Assembly: GCA_039819785.1 (NCBI GenBank)
Contig: JBCBRH010000016.1
Location: forward strand, 13,644-77,643
Source of the DNA: JBCBRD01 sp039819785
GTDB taxonomy: Bacteria; Pseudomonadota; Alphaproteobacteria; Rhizobiales; Hyphomicrobiaceae
Direction of reading: 5' to 3'
Length of the DNA stretch: 64,000 nt
Numbering within the stretch: the first letter of the stretch is position 1; each line of letters opens with the position of its first letter. Below are positions 38,309-46,083 of the stretch, one piece after another. The notes under the pieces are model-generated. The model saw only the letters and a list, made by a program, of their open reading frames with translations, ran no database searches and was not told the origin of the DNA. Both the position numbers and the translations under genes were made by a program.

Positions 38309-38898
38309 GTTTGCCTCGACGTCTCGGTATCGTTCCTTCAGGCCAGAGATGATTACGCCCTTCAGACATTCCGCGGCAGGGCAAAGCCCGCCATGGGCTT
38401 CTACGCCTGATGGATTGCCTAGCGACTGCGAAGAAAAACCAACGGTTTCTTTTGCAATGTTAACCAAAAGGCTTAGTCGGTTGGCGTCGTCCTCAATAGC
38501 TCTGCTGGCAAGGCCTCGGTCACAGATTTGGTATCAGTTGATCCCCATAAGCCATTTGTTTTTCGGTCGGCAATGAAAGACAGAATAAGCAAACCGAAGA
38601 CTTGGTGGCGCACGCTCAAGTATTGACTGAGCCTAAGTAGCTTAAAAATTAGTCAACATCATACAATCTAGTGCGTTCGGCTGATTGCCAACTTGTGACA
38701 CGATCAAAAATGGGCGAACGTTGTTGTTGCGCCGCAGCATTATCAAAGGGAGTACAGCCCTGCTGTAGTGGCACGTTTCTCCCAGCGTTAACACATATTG
38801 TGATAAAATTAATCCATGTCCTTGAATGAACAGACTATACAAGCTAATCCTTACTGCGGAGTGCATGTGTTGTTCGTAACAGTGAAGGGGTGGGTTTT
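38309..38898. other. AT-rich regulatory region upstream of LuxR-type gene
   Basis: About 590 bases with no gene I can support. Base composition turns AT-rich from about 38570 to 38880, unlike the surrounding DNA. This suggests a promoter region with sites for other regulators. An imperfect TTAACACATATTGTGATAA block lies at about 38785-38805. A GGGG-rich ribosome binding site precedes the ATG at 38899. Confidence 0.45.
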
Positions 38899-39642
38899 AT
38901 GGATTTCAGAACCATAGCCGACGTCCAAAGTCATAGTGCCTCTCTACCACCACATCTTGATACCGCAGTGCAAGATGCCCTCGCGTCGTCCGTTGACCGC
39001 GACAAGATGATTATCGTTCATCACTCGCGATTGTTTCGAGATTGCCTCAAGCAGGCCTTGAATAGTTCAGTTGATTTCGAGATTGCTGATTTTTCGACGC
39101 TTGATGATGCCCTGGCGCAAGTTGAACCTAATTCAATTCGCCTGCTCATCATCGGCCTGCAGGGAAATGACTGGCTCGCTGAGCGCTCGAAACTGGATGC
39201 GATCTTCGATTGCCTTGGGGAAGATGTCCCGCTGGTGGCAACCGGCGATAGCGAAGACCCCCGATTTGTTGTGAACCTCCTCAATAAAGGCGTACGTGGG
39301 TATATTCCGGCAAGCCTGGAGTTGCAGGTTACACTTCAGGCGTTGGCGCTGGTTCTGGCCGGTGGGGTGTATGCGCCTGCAAGTTGCTTGCTGAAGCTGT
39401 GGCAGAACCCGACATCTGAAACTGAACAAGCCGGTGATTTGCGTGGGCTGACCAACAAACAGCTCGCGGTCATTGAGGCCATCCGGCAAGGGAAGGCCAA
39501 CAAGACAATCGCCTATGAGTTGAACATGTGTGAAAGCACGGTGAAGGTTCATGTCCGCAACATCATGAAGAAGCTGCAAGCGAAGAACCGAACGCAAGTT
39601 GCTTACATTGCAAACAAAATGCTTCAGCACGTCGACGCTTAG
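38899..39642 (+). CDS. LuxR/FixJ-type regulator with degenerate receiver domain
   Basis: A 247-residue DNA-binding protein. Residues 36-155 have the shape of a response-regulator receiver, but the key residues are gone. The acidic pair is His41-His42 in 'IIVHHSRLFRDCL'; the phosphoacceptor Asp is replaced in 'LLIIGLQGND' (Gly86); the conserved Lys after 'GVRGYI' is Pro138. Residues 182-240 form a GerE helix-turn-helix: 'LTNKQLAVIEAIRQGKANK', then 'CESTVKVHVRNIMKKL'. So it is a phosphorylation-independent regulator by inference. The start is at 38899, or a GTG three codons upstream. It ends the exopolysaccharide locus and is the obvious candidate to control it; the targets are unproven. Its TAG stop shares its last base with repeat copy B. 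Confidence 0.88.
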   Translation: MDFRTIADVQSHSASLPPHLDTAVQDALASSVDRDKMIIVHHSRLFRDCLKQALNSSVDFEIADFSTLDDALAQVEPNSIRLLIIGLQGNDWLAERSKLDAIFDCLGEDVPLVATGDSEDPRFVVNLLNKGVRGYIPASLELQVTLQALALVLAGGVYAPASCLLKLWQNPTSETEQAGDLRGLTNKQLAVIEAIRQGKANKTIAYELNMCESTVKVHVRNIMKKLQAKNRTQVAYIANKMLQHVDA

Positions 39643-39712
39643 AGCCTGCTTGTTTTTCGTGGACCAGCAAGGCCAGGCCCTAAGCTCTTAATTCAGAGCA
39701 TGTTCCGGGCGG
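39642..39712. repeat. Dispersed double-hairpin repeat, copy B (truncated)
   Basis: The left part matches copies A, C and D (GAGCCTG..TTTTTCGTGGACCAGCAA), and the right part begins GAGCATGTTCCGGGCGG. The closing arm of the right hairpin is lost. Like copy A, it begins on the last base of the upstream gene's stop codon. Confidence 0.8.
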
Positions 39713-39835
39713 GAAGGCGTGACGCTTGGCGGGGGAGCATGTTGCTTTGCGAAGAAACGCGCCATCACAACGTTGTTTCAAACGTTGTCTCACATGGGTG
39801 GCACGGTGATCTCTGGGGTCGTCTCTTGACCGAAC

Positions 39836-40621
39836 TTAGGCTGCGGAGTTGCGTGGCCTGAGGTCTGCGGTCTGAAGCCAGCCAAGGCCTGCTTCGGTTG
39901 TTTTGCGCGGTCGGTACTCACACCCGATCCAGCCACGATATCCCGATGCTTCGATAGCCTGCAAAATCTCGTTGAGATCCCAATCACCCTGGTCGGGTTC
40001 GCCACGATCAGGCGGGCCGGCAATCTGGATGTGCCGTGTGATGTCGGCTGCCTCCGCGATTGCGGCCAGCACATCCCCTTCCATGCGATGGCGATGGTAG
40101 AGGTCCAGCTGCAGGCCCAGGTTCGGCGCGCCGACGGCTTCGATGATGGCGCGGGCATGCGCTGTGCGGGTCAGGTGGTATCCCGGCATATCGTAGGTGT
40201 TGATGGGTTCGATCAGGATGTCGATCCCGTGGGGCTCTGCCATTCTTGCGGCAAAGGCAAGATTGCCGATAAATGTCTCGTCATCGGCAGTTTCGGCGAG
40301 ACCTGCCATCGCATGCAGACGGACGCACCCGACTGTCTCGGCATATCGCAGGGCTCTGGCGGTTGCGTCTTCAAACTCGCTCTCCCGGCCCTTTTGAGCT
40401 GCAAGACCACGATCACCGGCGTCCCATTTTCCCGGATGTATGTTGAACAGAACCAGCGTAAGATCATGCAAGCGGAGGGTATCGCGGACCACTTCGGCTG
40501 GGATTTCGTAAGGAAAAAGCATTTCAACGCCGCAAAAGCCGGCGCGTGCCGCGCACTCGAAGCGCTGTGACAGCGGCACTTCGTTGAACAACATCGTCAA
40601 GTTGGCTGCCAGATTATGCAT
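39836..40621 (-). CDS. hyi: Hydroxypyruvate isomerase family protein
   Basis: A 261-residue TIM-barrel protein of the xylose isomerase-like superfamily. It resembles hydroxypyruvate isomerase, which interconverts hydroxypyruvate and tartronate semialdehyde in glyoxylate metabolism. Family marks are 'AANLTMLFNEVPLSQRF', 'GVEMLFPYEIPAEVV', 'LFNIHPGKWDAGDRGLA', the catalytic Glu region 'ILIEPINTYDMPGYHL', and 'LQLDLYHRHRMEGD' with metal ligands. Length is normal. The related OtnI (2-oxo-tetronate isomerase) shares these motifs and cannot be excluded. It lies five bases downstream of the arfB-like gene on the minus strand, so the two may be co-transcribed, but their functions are unrelated. A stress or carbon-source role is not indicated by neighbours. 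Confidence 0.88.
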   Translation of the reverse strand: MHNLAANLTMLFNEVPLSQRFECAARAGFCGVEMLFPYEIPAEVVRDTLRLHDLTLVLFNIHPGKWDAGDRGLAAQKGRESEFEDATARALRYAETVGCVRLHAMAGLAETADDETFIGNLAFAARMAEPHGIDILIEPINTYDMPGYHLTRTAHARAIIEAVGAPNLGLQLDLYHRHRMEGDVLAAIAEAADITRHIQIAGPPDRGEPDQGDWDLNEILQAIEASGYRGWIGCEYRPRKTTEAGLGWLQTADLRPRNSAA

Positions 40622-40626
40622 GTGCG

Positions 40627-41055
40627 TTACCCCAGATCCGGTTTGGTCCGCCGCAGGGCCTTGACCTGTCCACGCCGGGTCTTCTGATCCAGCCGCTTTC
40701 TCTTCGCTGCACGAGACGGTTTTGTGGCAATCCGCTGTTTGGGCGGATGAAGTGCACGGCGAACAAGTGCAACCAAGCGGGCACGCGCGTCAGCCCGGTT
40801 TCGTTCCTGGGTGCGATAGGTTTCCGCGCGAAGGATCAGAATTCCATCATCTGTCAGCCGCCGCCCCGCCAGCGGTCTCATCCGGGCTTTGACGCCCTGG
40901 CTGAGTGTGTCGCAATTCAACAGATCGAAACGCAATTCAACGGCGGTCGATACTTTGTTGACATTCTGCCCGCCGGGGCCGGATGCCCGCACGAACCGTT
41001 CTTCCAGCCACTGTTCCTCAATAACGGTTGCGTGATCGATATGGAGATCCGCCAT
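40627..41055 (-). CDS. arfB: Alternative ribosome-rescue factor ArfB (YaeJ/ICT1 type)
   Basis: A 142-residue release-factor-like protein that frees stalled ribosomes by peptidyl-tRNA hydrolysis. The catalytic GGQ lies in 'RASGPGGQNVNKVST', followed by 'VELRFDL'. The C-terminal tail is strongly basic ('KPSRAAKRKRLDQKTRRGQV'), as needed to enter the empty mRNA channel. I chose the ATG at 41055, seven codons inside the longer frame, because it overlaps the stop of the upstream flavin reductase gene (TGATG), suggesting translational coupling. Length fits the family of about 140. Confidence 0.92.
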   Translation of the reverse strand: MADLHIDHATVIEEQWLEERFVRASGPGGQNVNKVSTAVELRFDLLNCDTLSQGVKARMRPLAGRRLTDDGILILRAETYRTQERNRADARARLVALVRRALHPPKQRIATKPSRAAKRKRLDQKTRRGQVKALRRTKPDLG

Positions 41056-41540
41056 CAGCGTGCTCCGATATCCCAATAATCACCGCGAAAATACAACAGT
41101 GGGCTGACGTCTGGCTGGAACAATCCGTCGATGACGTTGCCGATGAAAATCGTATGGGTTGTAAAGGCATGGCTATCTGTTAGCCGACACTCCAAGGTCG
41201 CCAATGCACCATCCAGGATAGGCGTGCCCGCTGGGCCGATCCGCCAGTCCGATCCGGCAAAGCGTGCTTCACCGGCAAGTCCATCGCGGCCGGCGAACCT
41301 GTCGGCAATGGCTTGTTGTTCGGTCGACAACAGGTTGACGCTGAAGTGCTTTAACTCGGCGATGAGCCCGTGCGCCTGTGTCTCCTGACCAACGCAGACC
41401 AGGAGAGCTGGCGGCTTATCGGACACAGAGGCGACTGCGGTTGCGGTTAGGCCCGCCCTGGCGCCCGGCTGACCGGCTGCCACAACGGTGACTGCTCCGG
41501 CCTGATGCCGCATGATGGCTCGATACCGCTCACTTTCCAT
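41055..41540 (-). CDS. Flavin reductase-like FMN-binding protein
   Basis: A split-barrel flavoprotein of about 161 residues. 'YRAIMRHQAGAVTVVAAG', then 'GLTATAVASVSDKPPALLVCV', is the signature of the flavin reductase (HpaC/RutF-like) domain. Later 'FSVNLLSTEQQAIADRF' and 'CRLTDSHAFTTHTIFIGNV' complete the fold. Such proteins reduce FMN or FAD with NAD(P)H to supply a monooxygenase. No monooxygenase gene is nearby, so the partner is unknown. The open frame reaches 41741, but the first 67 residues have no similarity, so I placed the start at the ATG at 41540 (a GTG at 41573 is possible). The stop overlaps the arfB start. Confidence 0.85.
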   Translation of the reverse strand: MESERYRAIMRHQAGAVTVVAAGQPGARAGLTATAVASVSDKPPALLVCVGQETQAHGLIAELKHFSVNLLSTEQQAIADRFAGRDGLAGEARFAGSDWRIGPAGTPILDGALATLECRLTDSHAFTTHTIFIGNVIDGLFQPDVSPLLYFRGDYWDIGAR

Positions 41541-41762
41541 GTTCGGCACGACGACTGTTGGATCATTTTTCACGAATTGATTTTCAGTTGCTTTGGTTTG
41601 ATGACGACATCGTATCGGTGGTGTTGCAGCCCGTAGTCGACGGAGCTGGCACGATGAGGGCCTCTTATACATAAATTCCAGGTGTCTGCTTAGCGCCCGT
41701 TCAACGCGGTCGTAACAAAGCCAAGGCGCGGGTTGATGCAAGTAGACAGGTATACGCAGACA

Positions 41763-43469
41763 TTAACGTGTCGGCCTTCGCCAATGTGTGCGGCGGTCCT
41801 TCAGGATTTCGCGGGCCGCATTATGGCCTGGTGCGCCCGTGACCCCGCCGCCAGGATGTGCGCCGGACCCACACAGATAAAGCCCTCGCAGAGGCATCCG
41901 GTAGTTGCCATGCCCCAGCACCGGGCGACAGGAAAACAGCTGATCAAGGCCAAGCTGCCCGTGAAAGATGTCTCCATCAACGAGGCCGAAACGCTGCTCC
42001 AGATCCAGAGGTGAGAGAACCTGCCTTGCGATTACGGCCTGGGTCAGGTTCGGCGCGTATTTGGCAAAGGTTGCGATGACCTGATCTGCGAACGCTTCCT
42101 TTTCAGCGGGGTCTTCCCACGACCGCCCATCGGGCAGCTGTGGTGCCACGTGCTGCACAAACAACGAGGCGACATGCTGGCCTTTTGGGGCGAGCGTGCT
42201 GTCGATGGTTGAGGGGATCAGCATTTCGATGACTGGCTCGCGCGACCAACCATCGCGACGGGCGTCGAGAAAGGCATGATCGAGATACGCCATTGTAGGG
42301 CCGATGATGATGCCGGCTCCGTGGTGATCAGCCGCTTTGATGCCGGGGCGCGAAATGAAATCTGGCAGCTCACTTAAGGCAAGGTTCATGCGAAAGGTGC
42401 CAGAGCCACTCCTGATGTTTGAAAACCGCGACCTGAGGTGTGGATCAATATCGGCATCAGCGAGCAGTTTTGAAAAAAGGAGTTTGGGGCCCAACCCAAC
42501 AGCGATTGTGTCTGAAAAAGCCATCTCGCCGTTTTCAAGTGTCACACCACGGACTTTCCCGTTTTCGGTTTCAATGTTGGCAACACCGCAGTTGGTTTTG
42601 ATAATTGCTCCGGCCGCGGTGGCTGATTCTGCCATGGCCTGAGTGATCGAACCCATACCTCCGATGGCATGGCCCCAGACGCCCGTTTTGCCGTTGACCT
42701 CGCCGAAGACATGATGAAGCAGGACATAGGCGGTGCCGGGTGTATTGGGGGATGCATATGCGCCGACGATCGAATCGAATGCGAATACTGCTTTGACGTG
42801 TTCGTTTTCAAACCAGCGGTCTAAAACCTCGGCTGCACTTTTTGTGAATAGGTCGACGACGTTCCGTTTGTTTTCCAAATCGAGTTTGAGATACTTGCGG
42901 CTCAAGCCAAGCAACTTTGGAACATCGCCAAGCGGCAGGCCGCCTGCTAATCTCGGCGGAGTCTGAAGTGTGAGGTCGCGCAGGATGTCAGCTGCCGTCC
43001 CCAGCATGGCATCGAAGGCGTCGAGCTGACCGGCATCATGTTCTGAAAGCGCTGCGATGGCGCGATGGCGTTCAGTCCGACCGTAGGGCAGAAGGACGTC
43101 TTGCTCGCTGTCGATTGGCCAGTAATTGGCGACCGGTCTTTCAACGATTTTTAATCCGTGTGCGGACAGCCCTAGGTCGGAGATGACTTTGGGCGACAAG
43201 AGACTCACTGCGTAGGACGCGACAGAGTTGCGAAAACCAGGATGAAACTCCTCGGTTAAAGCTGCCCCACCGACTTTTTTTTGTTTCTCCACCACAAGAA
43301 CACGCAGGCCAGCCTTAGCCAAATAGGCGGAAGTGACGAGGCCATTGTGCCCTGCACCAATAATGATTGCGTCCCAATTTCCTGGGTTTTCAATTGATCT
43401 ATTTTGCAAGTGCGAAGTCTTTTTGAAGTTTGACAGAGAAACGGTCGGGTGTTGTCTACTTGAATTCAA
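41763..43469 (-). CDS. Phytoene dehydrogenase-like FAD oxidoreductase (PYROXD2 group)
   Basis: A 568-residue flavoprotein. The N-terminal FAD site is 'WDAIIIGAGHNGLVTSAYLA', followed by 'VLVVEKQKKVGGAALTEEF'. The middle has 'GGMGSITQAMAESATAAGA', typical of the CrtI/PYROXD2 group. The end, 'GLYLCGSGAHPGGGVTGAPG', forms the C-terminal FAD contact. Bacterial PYROXD2-like enzymes are common in alphaproteobacteria and have no settled substrate; carotenoid desaturation is not implied, as no crt genes are present. The frame starts with a TTG at 43469. An ATG just upstream in another frame (about 43478) runs only seven codons and overlaps this start, so translation initiation here is unclear. It is transcribed alone. 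Confidence 0.87.
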   Translation of the reverse strand: MNSSRQHPTVSLSNFKKTSHLQNRSIENPGNWDAIIIGAGHNGLVTSAYLAKAGLRVLVVEKQKKVGGAALTEEFHPGFRNSVASYAVSLLSPKVISDLGLSAHGLKIVERPVANYWPIDSEQDVLLPYGRTERHRAIAALSEHDAGQLDAFDAMLGTAADILRDLTLQTPPRLAGGLPLGDVPKLLGLSRKYLKLDLENKRNVVDLFTKSAAEVLDRWFENEHVKAVFAFDSIVGAYASPNTPGTAYVLLHHVFGEVNGKTGVWGHAIGGMGSITQAMAESATAAGAIIKTNCGVANIETENGKVRGVTLENGEMAFSDTIAVGLGPKLLFSKLLADADIDPHLRSRFSNIRSGSGTFRMNLALSELPDFISRPGIKAADHHGAGIIIGPTMAYLDHAFLDARRDGWSREPVIEMLIPSTIDSTLAPKGQHVASLFVQHVAPQLPDGRSWEDPAEKEAFADQVIATFAKYAPNLTQAVIARQVLSPLDLEQRFGLVDGDIFHGQLGLDQLFSCRPVLGHGNYRMPLRGLYLCGSGAHPGGGVTGAPGHNAAREILKDRRTHWRRPTR

Positions 43470-43815
43470 GGGTGTTCATTTCTTCGGAAAGTGTTTCTAT
43501 GGAAACACCTTCACCGGTCGCAGGTGTGTCAAAGGTGGCGCCTTGTAGTCACTTTGTTCAGGAATGCGACGGACGCTTGCAGTTGTAACGAAGCACTTCA
43601 TGTTTCGTTCATGGATTGGATTGAAGATGACCGGCAGTCGTTGATGATGTGAGCTCGGCGTCGGTCGCAGAAAGATCAGCGTGAAGACTACCGGGCGGTT
43701 TATCGGACAAGACTGACGGTCATAGGTTGTCCCCGCCTTAAAGAATTGGATTATTTCTTACGGACGGTCGTTTGGTTTAACCCATATGGCACGCATCAAA
43801 TTGGAGATGCATTCG
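43470..43815. other. Divergent intergenic region with small hairpin
   Basis: About 350 bases between the PYROXD2-like gene (minus) and a small membrane protein gene (plus). GTGTTTC (43491-43497) and GAAACAC (43502-43508) form a perfect seven-base hairpin with a four-base loop, just upstream of the oxidoreductase start; it may be an operator or a leader structure. I see nothing else definable. Confidence 0.5.
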
Positions 43816-44094
43816 ATGACGACGAAACACGGCGACCTTTTTGCAGGCAGTATTACCACTGCAAATGCACAGACCGCTTCGGACCTTCGCTCCGCTGGCG
43901 GTTTCGGCCACATGCTCGGTTTTCTCGTTGTCGCGATTTTGCCTGCCGCGTTTTGGACTGCCATCTTGCATATCGTTACAGGTTTTATGGGAACATCGCT
44001 CAGCTTTACCGTACTCGGCTGTGTGTTCACCGCCATTGCAGCATTTCTTGGCGTGATCTTTGCGGCTATCGCCCGGACATCATCCAACCGCTAG
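43816..44094 (+). CDS. Small inner membrane protein of unknown function
   Basis: A protein of about 92 residues. A polar N-terminal 30 residues rich in Thr, Ala and Ser ('MTTKHGDLFAGSITTANAQT') is followed by two hydrophobic helices, at about 33-56 and 62-86, ending in 'ARTSSNR'. This suggests a hairpin in the inner membrane with both ends in the cytoplasm. The ATG at 43816 has GGAG nine bases upstream, the best spacing of the three nearby ATGs (43786, 43807, 43816). I do not recognise the family. It stands alone and converges on the gene for a secreted cysteine-rich protein. Confidence 0.7.
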   Translation: MTTKHGDLFAGSITTANAQTASDLRSAGGFGHMLGFLVVAILPAAFWTAILHIVTGFMGTSLSFTVLGCVFTAIAAFLGVIFAAIARTSSNR

Positions 44095-44186
44095 TCCGTC
44101 GGCCGAATATTGAGCCAATCATCAAACCAGGGCTTATGGAGTTCTTGGGGTGGATTTGGGCTTCAGACGCACGGCGTTACGACGCC

Positions 44187-44495
44187 TTAAGAACTTCCCC
44201 AGCTACATTTCAACTGACGACAGGTGCCGCGACGGTTCCCGGAAATGGTGCAGTTTGTCGTGACAAAGCGGCAGCGGCGGCATGAGAATGATGACACGCA
44301 GCCCCGGAAACTACCGCCTTTCGCAAACTGACATGTGCGGATGGTCTGGCAGTCCTTGTTTGGATTAAACGCCTGGTTGGAATTTGCCTGGCTCCACGCT
44401 GACGGTACGGCGAGCATGGTGGACACCAGGACCATCAAGGTCACGGCCGCCAATCTTACTGGAACTGGTCTTCGCGCATCAGATTGCTCGATCAT
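44187..44495 (-). CDS. Small secreted cysteine-rich protein
   Basis: A 102-residue protein with a Sec signal peptide: basic start, hydrophobic core 'LAAVTLMVLVSTMLAV', and cleavage near 'SAWSQA'. The mature part (about 65 residues) has eight cysteines in 'KDCQTIRTC', 'FRGCVSSFSCRRC', 'TTNC', 'GTCRQLKCSWG'. An even number with close spacing suggests four disulfides in the periplasm or outside the cell. The ATG at 44495 has a GGAG site. The pattern resembles small Cys-rich hypothetical proteins that I recall from other Hyphomicrobiales; no function is known to me. It lies between the small membrane protein gene and ilvE. The mature part is rich in Arg and Lys, so a membrane-active or binding peptide is possible, but this is speculation. 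Confidence 0.75.
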   Translation of the reverse strand: MIEQSDARRPVPVRLAAVTLMVLVSTMLAVPSAWSQANSNQAFNPNKDCQTIRTCQFAKGGSFRGCVSSFSCRRCRFVTTNCTISGNRRGTCRQLKCSWGSS

Positions 44496-44703
44496 GCCCC
44501 ATCTCCGTCATCACACCCGGGCCAGAAGGCCCACCGCCATAAGTGTCCTTGGCGGAGACGGTTTGCGCAAGGGGTTTGATACACCATTGTGAACGCACAC
44601 AACGGATGAGGGCGCGATGGCACCGCTTGTCGTGGGCCGCTGGTCGTGGGCCGCTGCAACAGCCTCGATCTTGCGTGCAATGGGGTATAGAACAGAGTAT
44701 GCG

Positions 44704-45603
44704 CTACTCGGCAGCCGCTGCCTGCTCGCTGCGCCGGACGAGCTCCATGTAGTCGGTCATCAGAGTCTTGGTGATGTCGCCTGGAACGTAAATGTGTTCA
44801 GCGATCGCGGACACCGGTGTGACTTCGGCTGCGGTTCCGGTGACAAAACATTCTGAGAAATCCGCGAGTTCGTCGGGTAGAATTGTGCGGACGACGACTT
44901 CAAAGCCGCGCTGTGTGGCGAGGTCTATCACCGTTCGCCGTGTGATGCCGTCCAGGAAACAGTCTGGTGTCGGGGTATGGATCACCCCATCCTTGACGAA
45001 GAACACGTTCGCGCCGGTGCATTCGGCGACGTGGCCTCGATAGTCAAGCATCAAGGCATCTGCCAAGCCGGCCCGTTCGGCGCGGTGCTTCTCTATGGTG
45101 CAAATCATGTACAGACCCGCTGCCTTGGCTTTGCAGGGGGCCGTCATTGGGTCTGGCCTGCGGTAAGTCGCCATGCCAAGTTTGAGGCCCTTCAGGCGCT
45201 CTTCCATGGGAAAATACGAGCCCCAATCCCAGGCGGCGATCGCAAGATGGATCATGTTGGCCTGGGCTGAAATCCCCATTTGCTCACTTCCGCGCCACGT
45301 AATCGGGCGAACGTAGCCATCCACCAGGTTGTTGGCTTTGACGACCTCGTTGCAGGCTGCGTCGATCTCTTCAGCTGAGTAAGGGATTTCGAAGTCAAGA
45401 ATGCGCGCGCCTTCGATCAGCCGCTCGGTATGTTCGCGAAGCTTGAAGATATGGCCACCGTACAGGCGCTCACCTTCGAAGATTGCGCTACCGTAGTGGA
45501 GCGCGTGGGTCAGCACATGCAGCTTGGTGTCCTGCCATTTGGTCAGCTTACCATCAAGCCAGATCGTTCCATCCCGCTGATCGAAAGGCAGCAATTCGGC
45601 CAT
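44704..45603 (-). CDS. ilvE: Branched-chain amino acid aminotransferase
   Basis: A 299-residue class IV PLP enzyme that performs the last step of leucine, isoleucine and valine synthesis (glutamate as donor). Motifs: 'HALHYGSAIFEGERLYGG', 'YVRPITWRGSEQMG', the Schiff-base Lys160 in 'CKAKAAGLYMICTIEKHRAE', 'DALMLDYRGHVAECTGANVF' and 'CFLDGITRRTVIDLA'. The C-terminal part has 'CFVTGTAAEVTPVSAI', the phosphate-binding stretch. I placed the start at the ATG at 45603, three codons inside the longest frame, since 'MAELLPFDQRDGTIW' is the family start. It is divergent from the MarR/OmpR/histidine kinase genes, an arrangement seen elsewhere in alphaproteobacteria. Confidence 0.95.
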   Translation of the reverse strand: MAELLPFDQRDGTIWLDGKLTKWQDTKLHVLTHALHYGSAIFEGERLYGGHIFKLREHTERLIEGARILDFEIPYSAEEIDAACNEVVKANNLVDGYVRPITWRGSEQMGISAQANMIHLAIAAWDWGSYFPMEERLKGLKLGMATYRRPDPMTAPCKAKAAGLYMICTIEKHRAERAGLADALMLDYRGHVAECTGANVFFVKDGVIHTPTPDCFLDGITRRTVIDLATQRGFEVVVRTILPDELADFSECFVTGTAAEVTPVSAIAEHIYVPGDITKTLMTDYMELVRRSEQAAAAE

Positions 45604-45903
45604 GTGCGACAACCTCTTTCCAAATCATAATAAACGGGGTGAGCCGTCGTAATAGCAACGGCAACGATCACGATGGACCCCTTAGCACGCTGGGCACTGC
45701 ATGACGTCGTTACACCAATCGTGATTGCCAGCTGTCTTGAGCACCGTCGTCCAACCCTGGTTCAAAGGGCTGTCTGAAGGGCAAAATATGGCGAATTGCA
45801 GCTTGCCAGCGCTATCAATGCACTGCAACTATGTCAATAAGGCTGACGTAAAATTGGAGTGGTTCAGCACCGGCCCTGCTGCTTTTATAGAGTACTGCCA
45901 GAA

Positions 45904-45927
45904 CGTGTTCGTTTTCGATCGAACACG
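45904..45927. promoter_or_regulatory. Perfect 8-bp inverted repeat upstream of MarR gene
   Basis: CGTGTTCG (45904-45911) and CGAACACG (45920-45927) are perfect inverted arms separated by eight bases. It lies between divergent ilvE and the MarR-type gene, about 160 bases before the latter. MarR regulators usually bind such palindromes next to their own gene, so an operator is a fair inference. Confidence 0.6.
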
Positions 45928-46083
45928 AAACACGCCTTCAGATCTTGGTTTGGAACATGTCACGGGCGCACAACCGCTCACATCCCCGCCTTTCCGGGAA
46001 TGAACTTTCTGCTCACTATGTGCCAGTGGAACCTGGACGACCAATGGGTCATTGCCGGTCGGAAACAGGAAAAGGCCGTGTCT

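Noticed and set aside
44335..44680. Short frames on both strands overlapping the 5' side of the Cys-rich gene
   Set aside because: No signal, motif or ribosome binding site; the Cys-rich frame explains the region better.
45725..46003. Plus-strand frame of 92 codons before the MarR gene
   Set aside because: It overlaps the long inverted repeat, lacks a ribosome binding site and has no known pattern.
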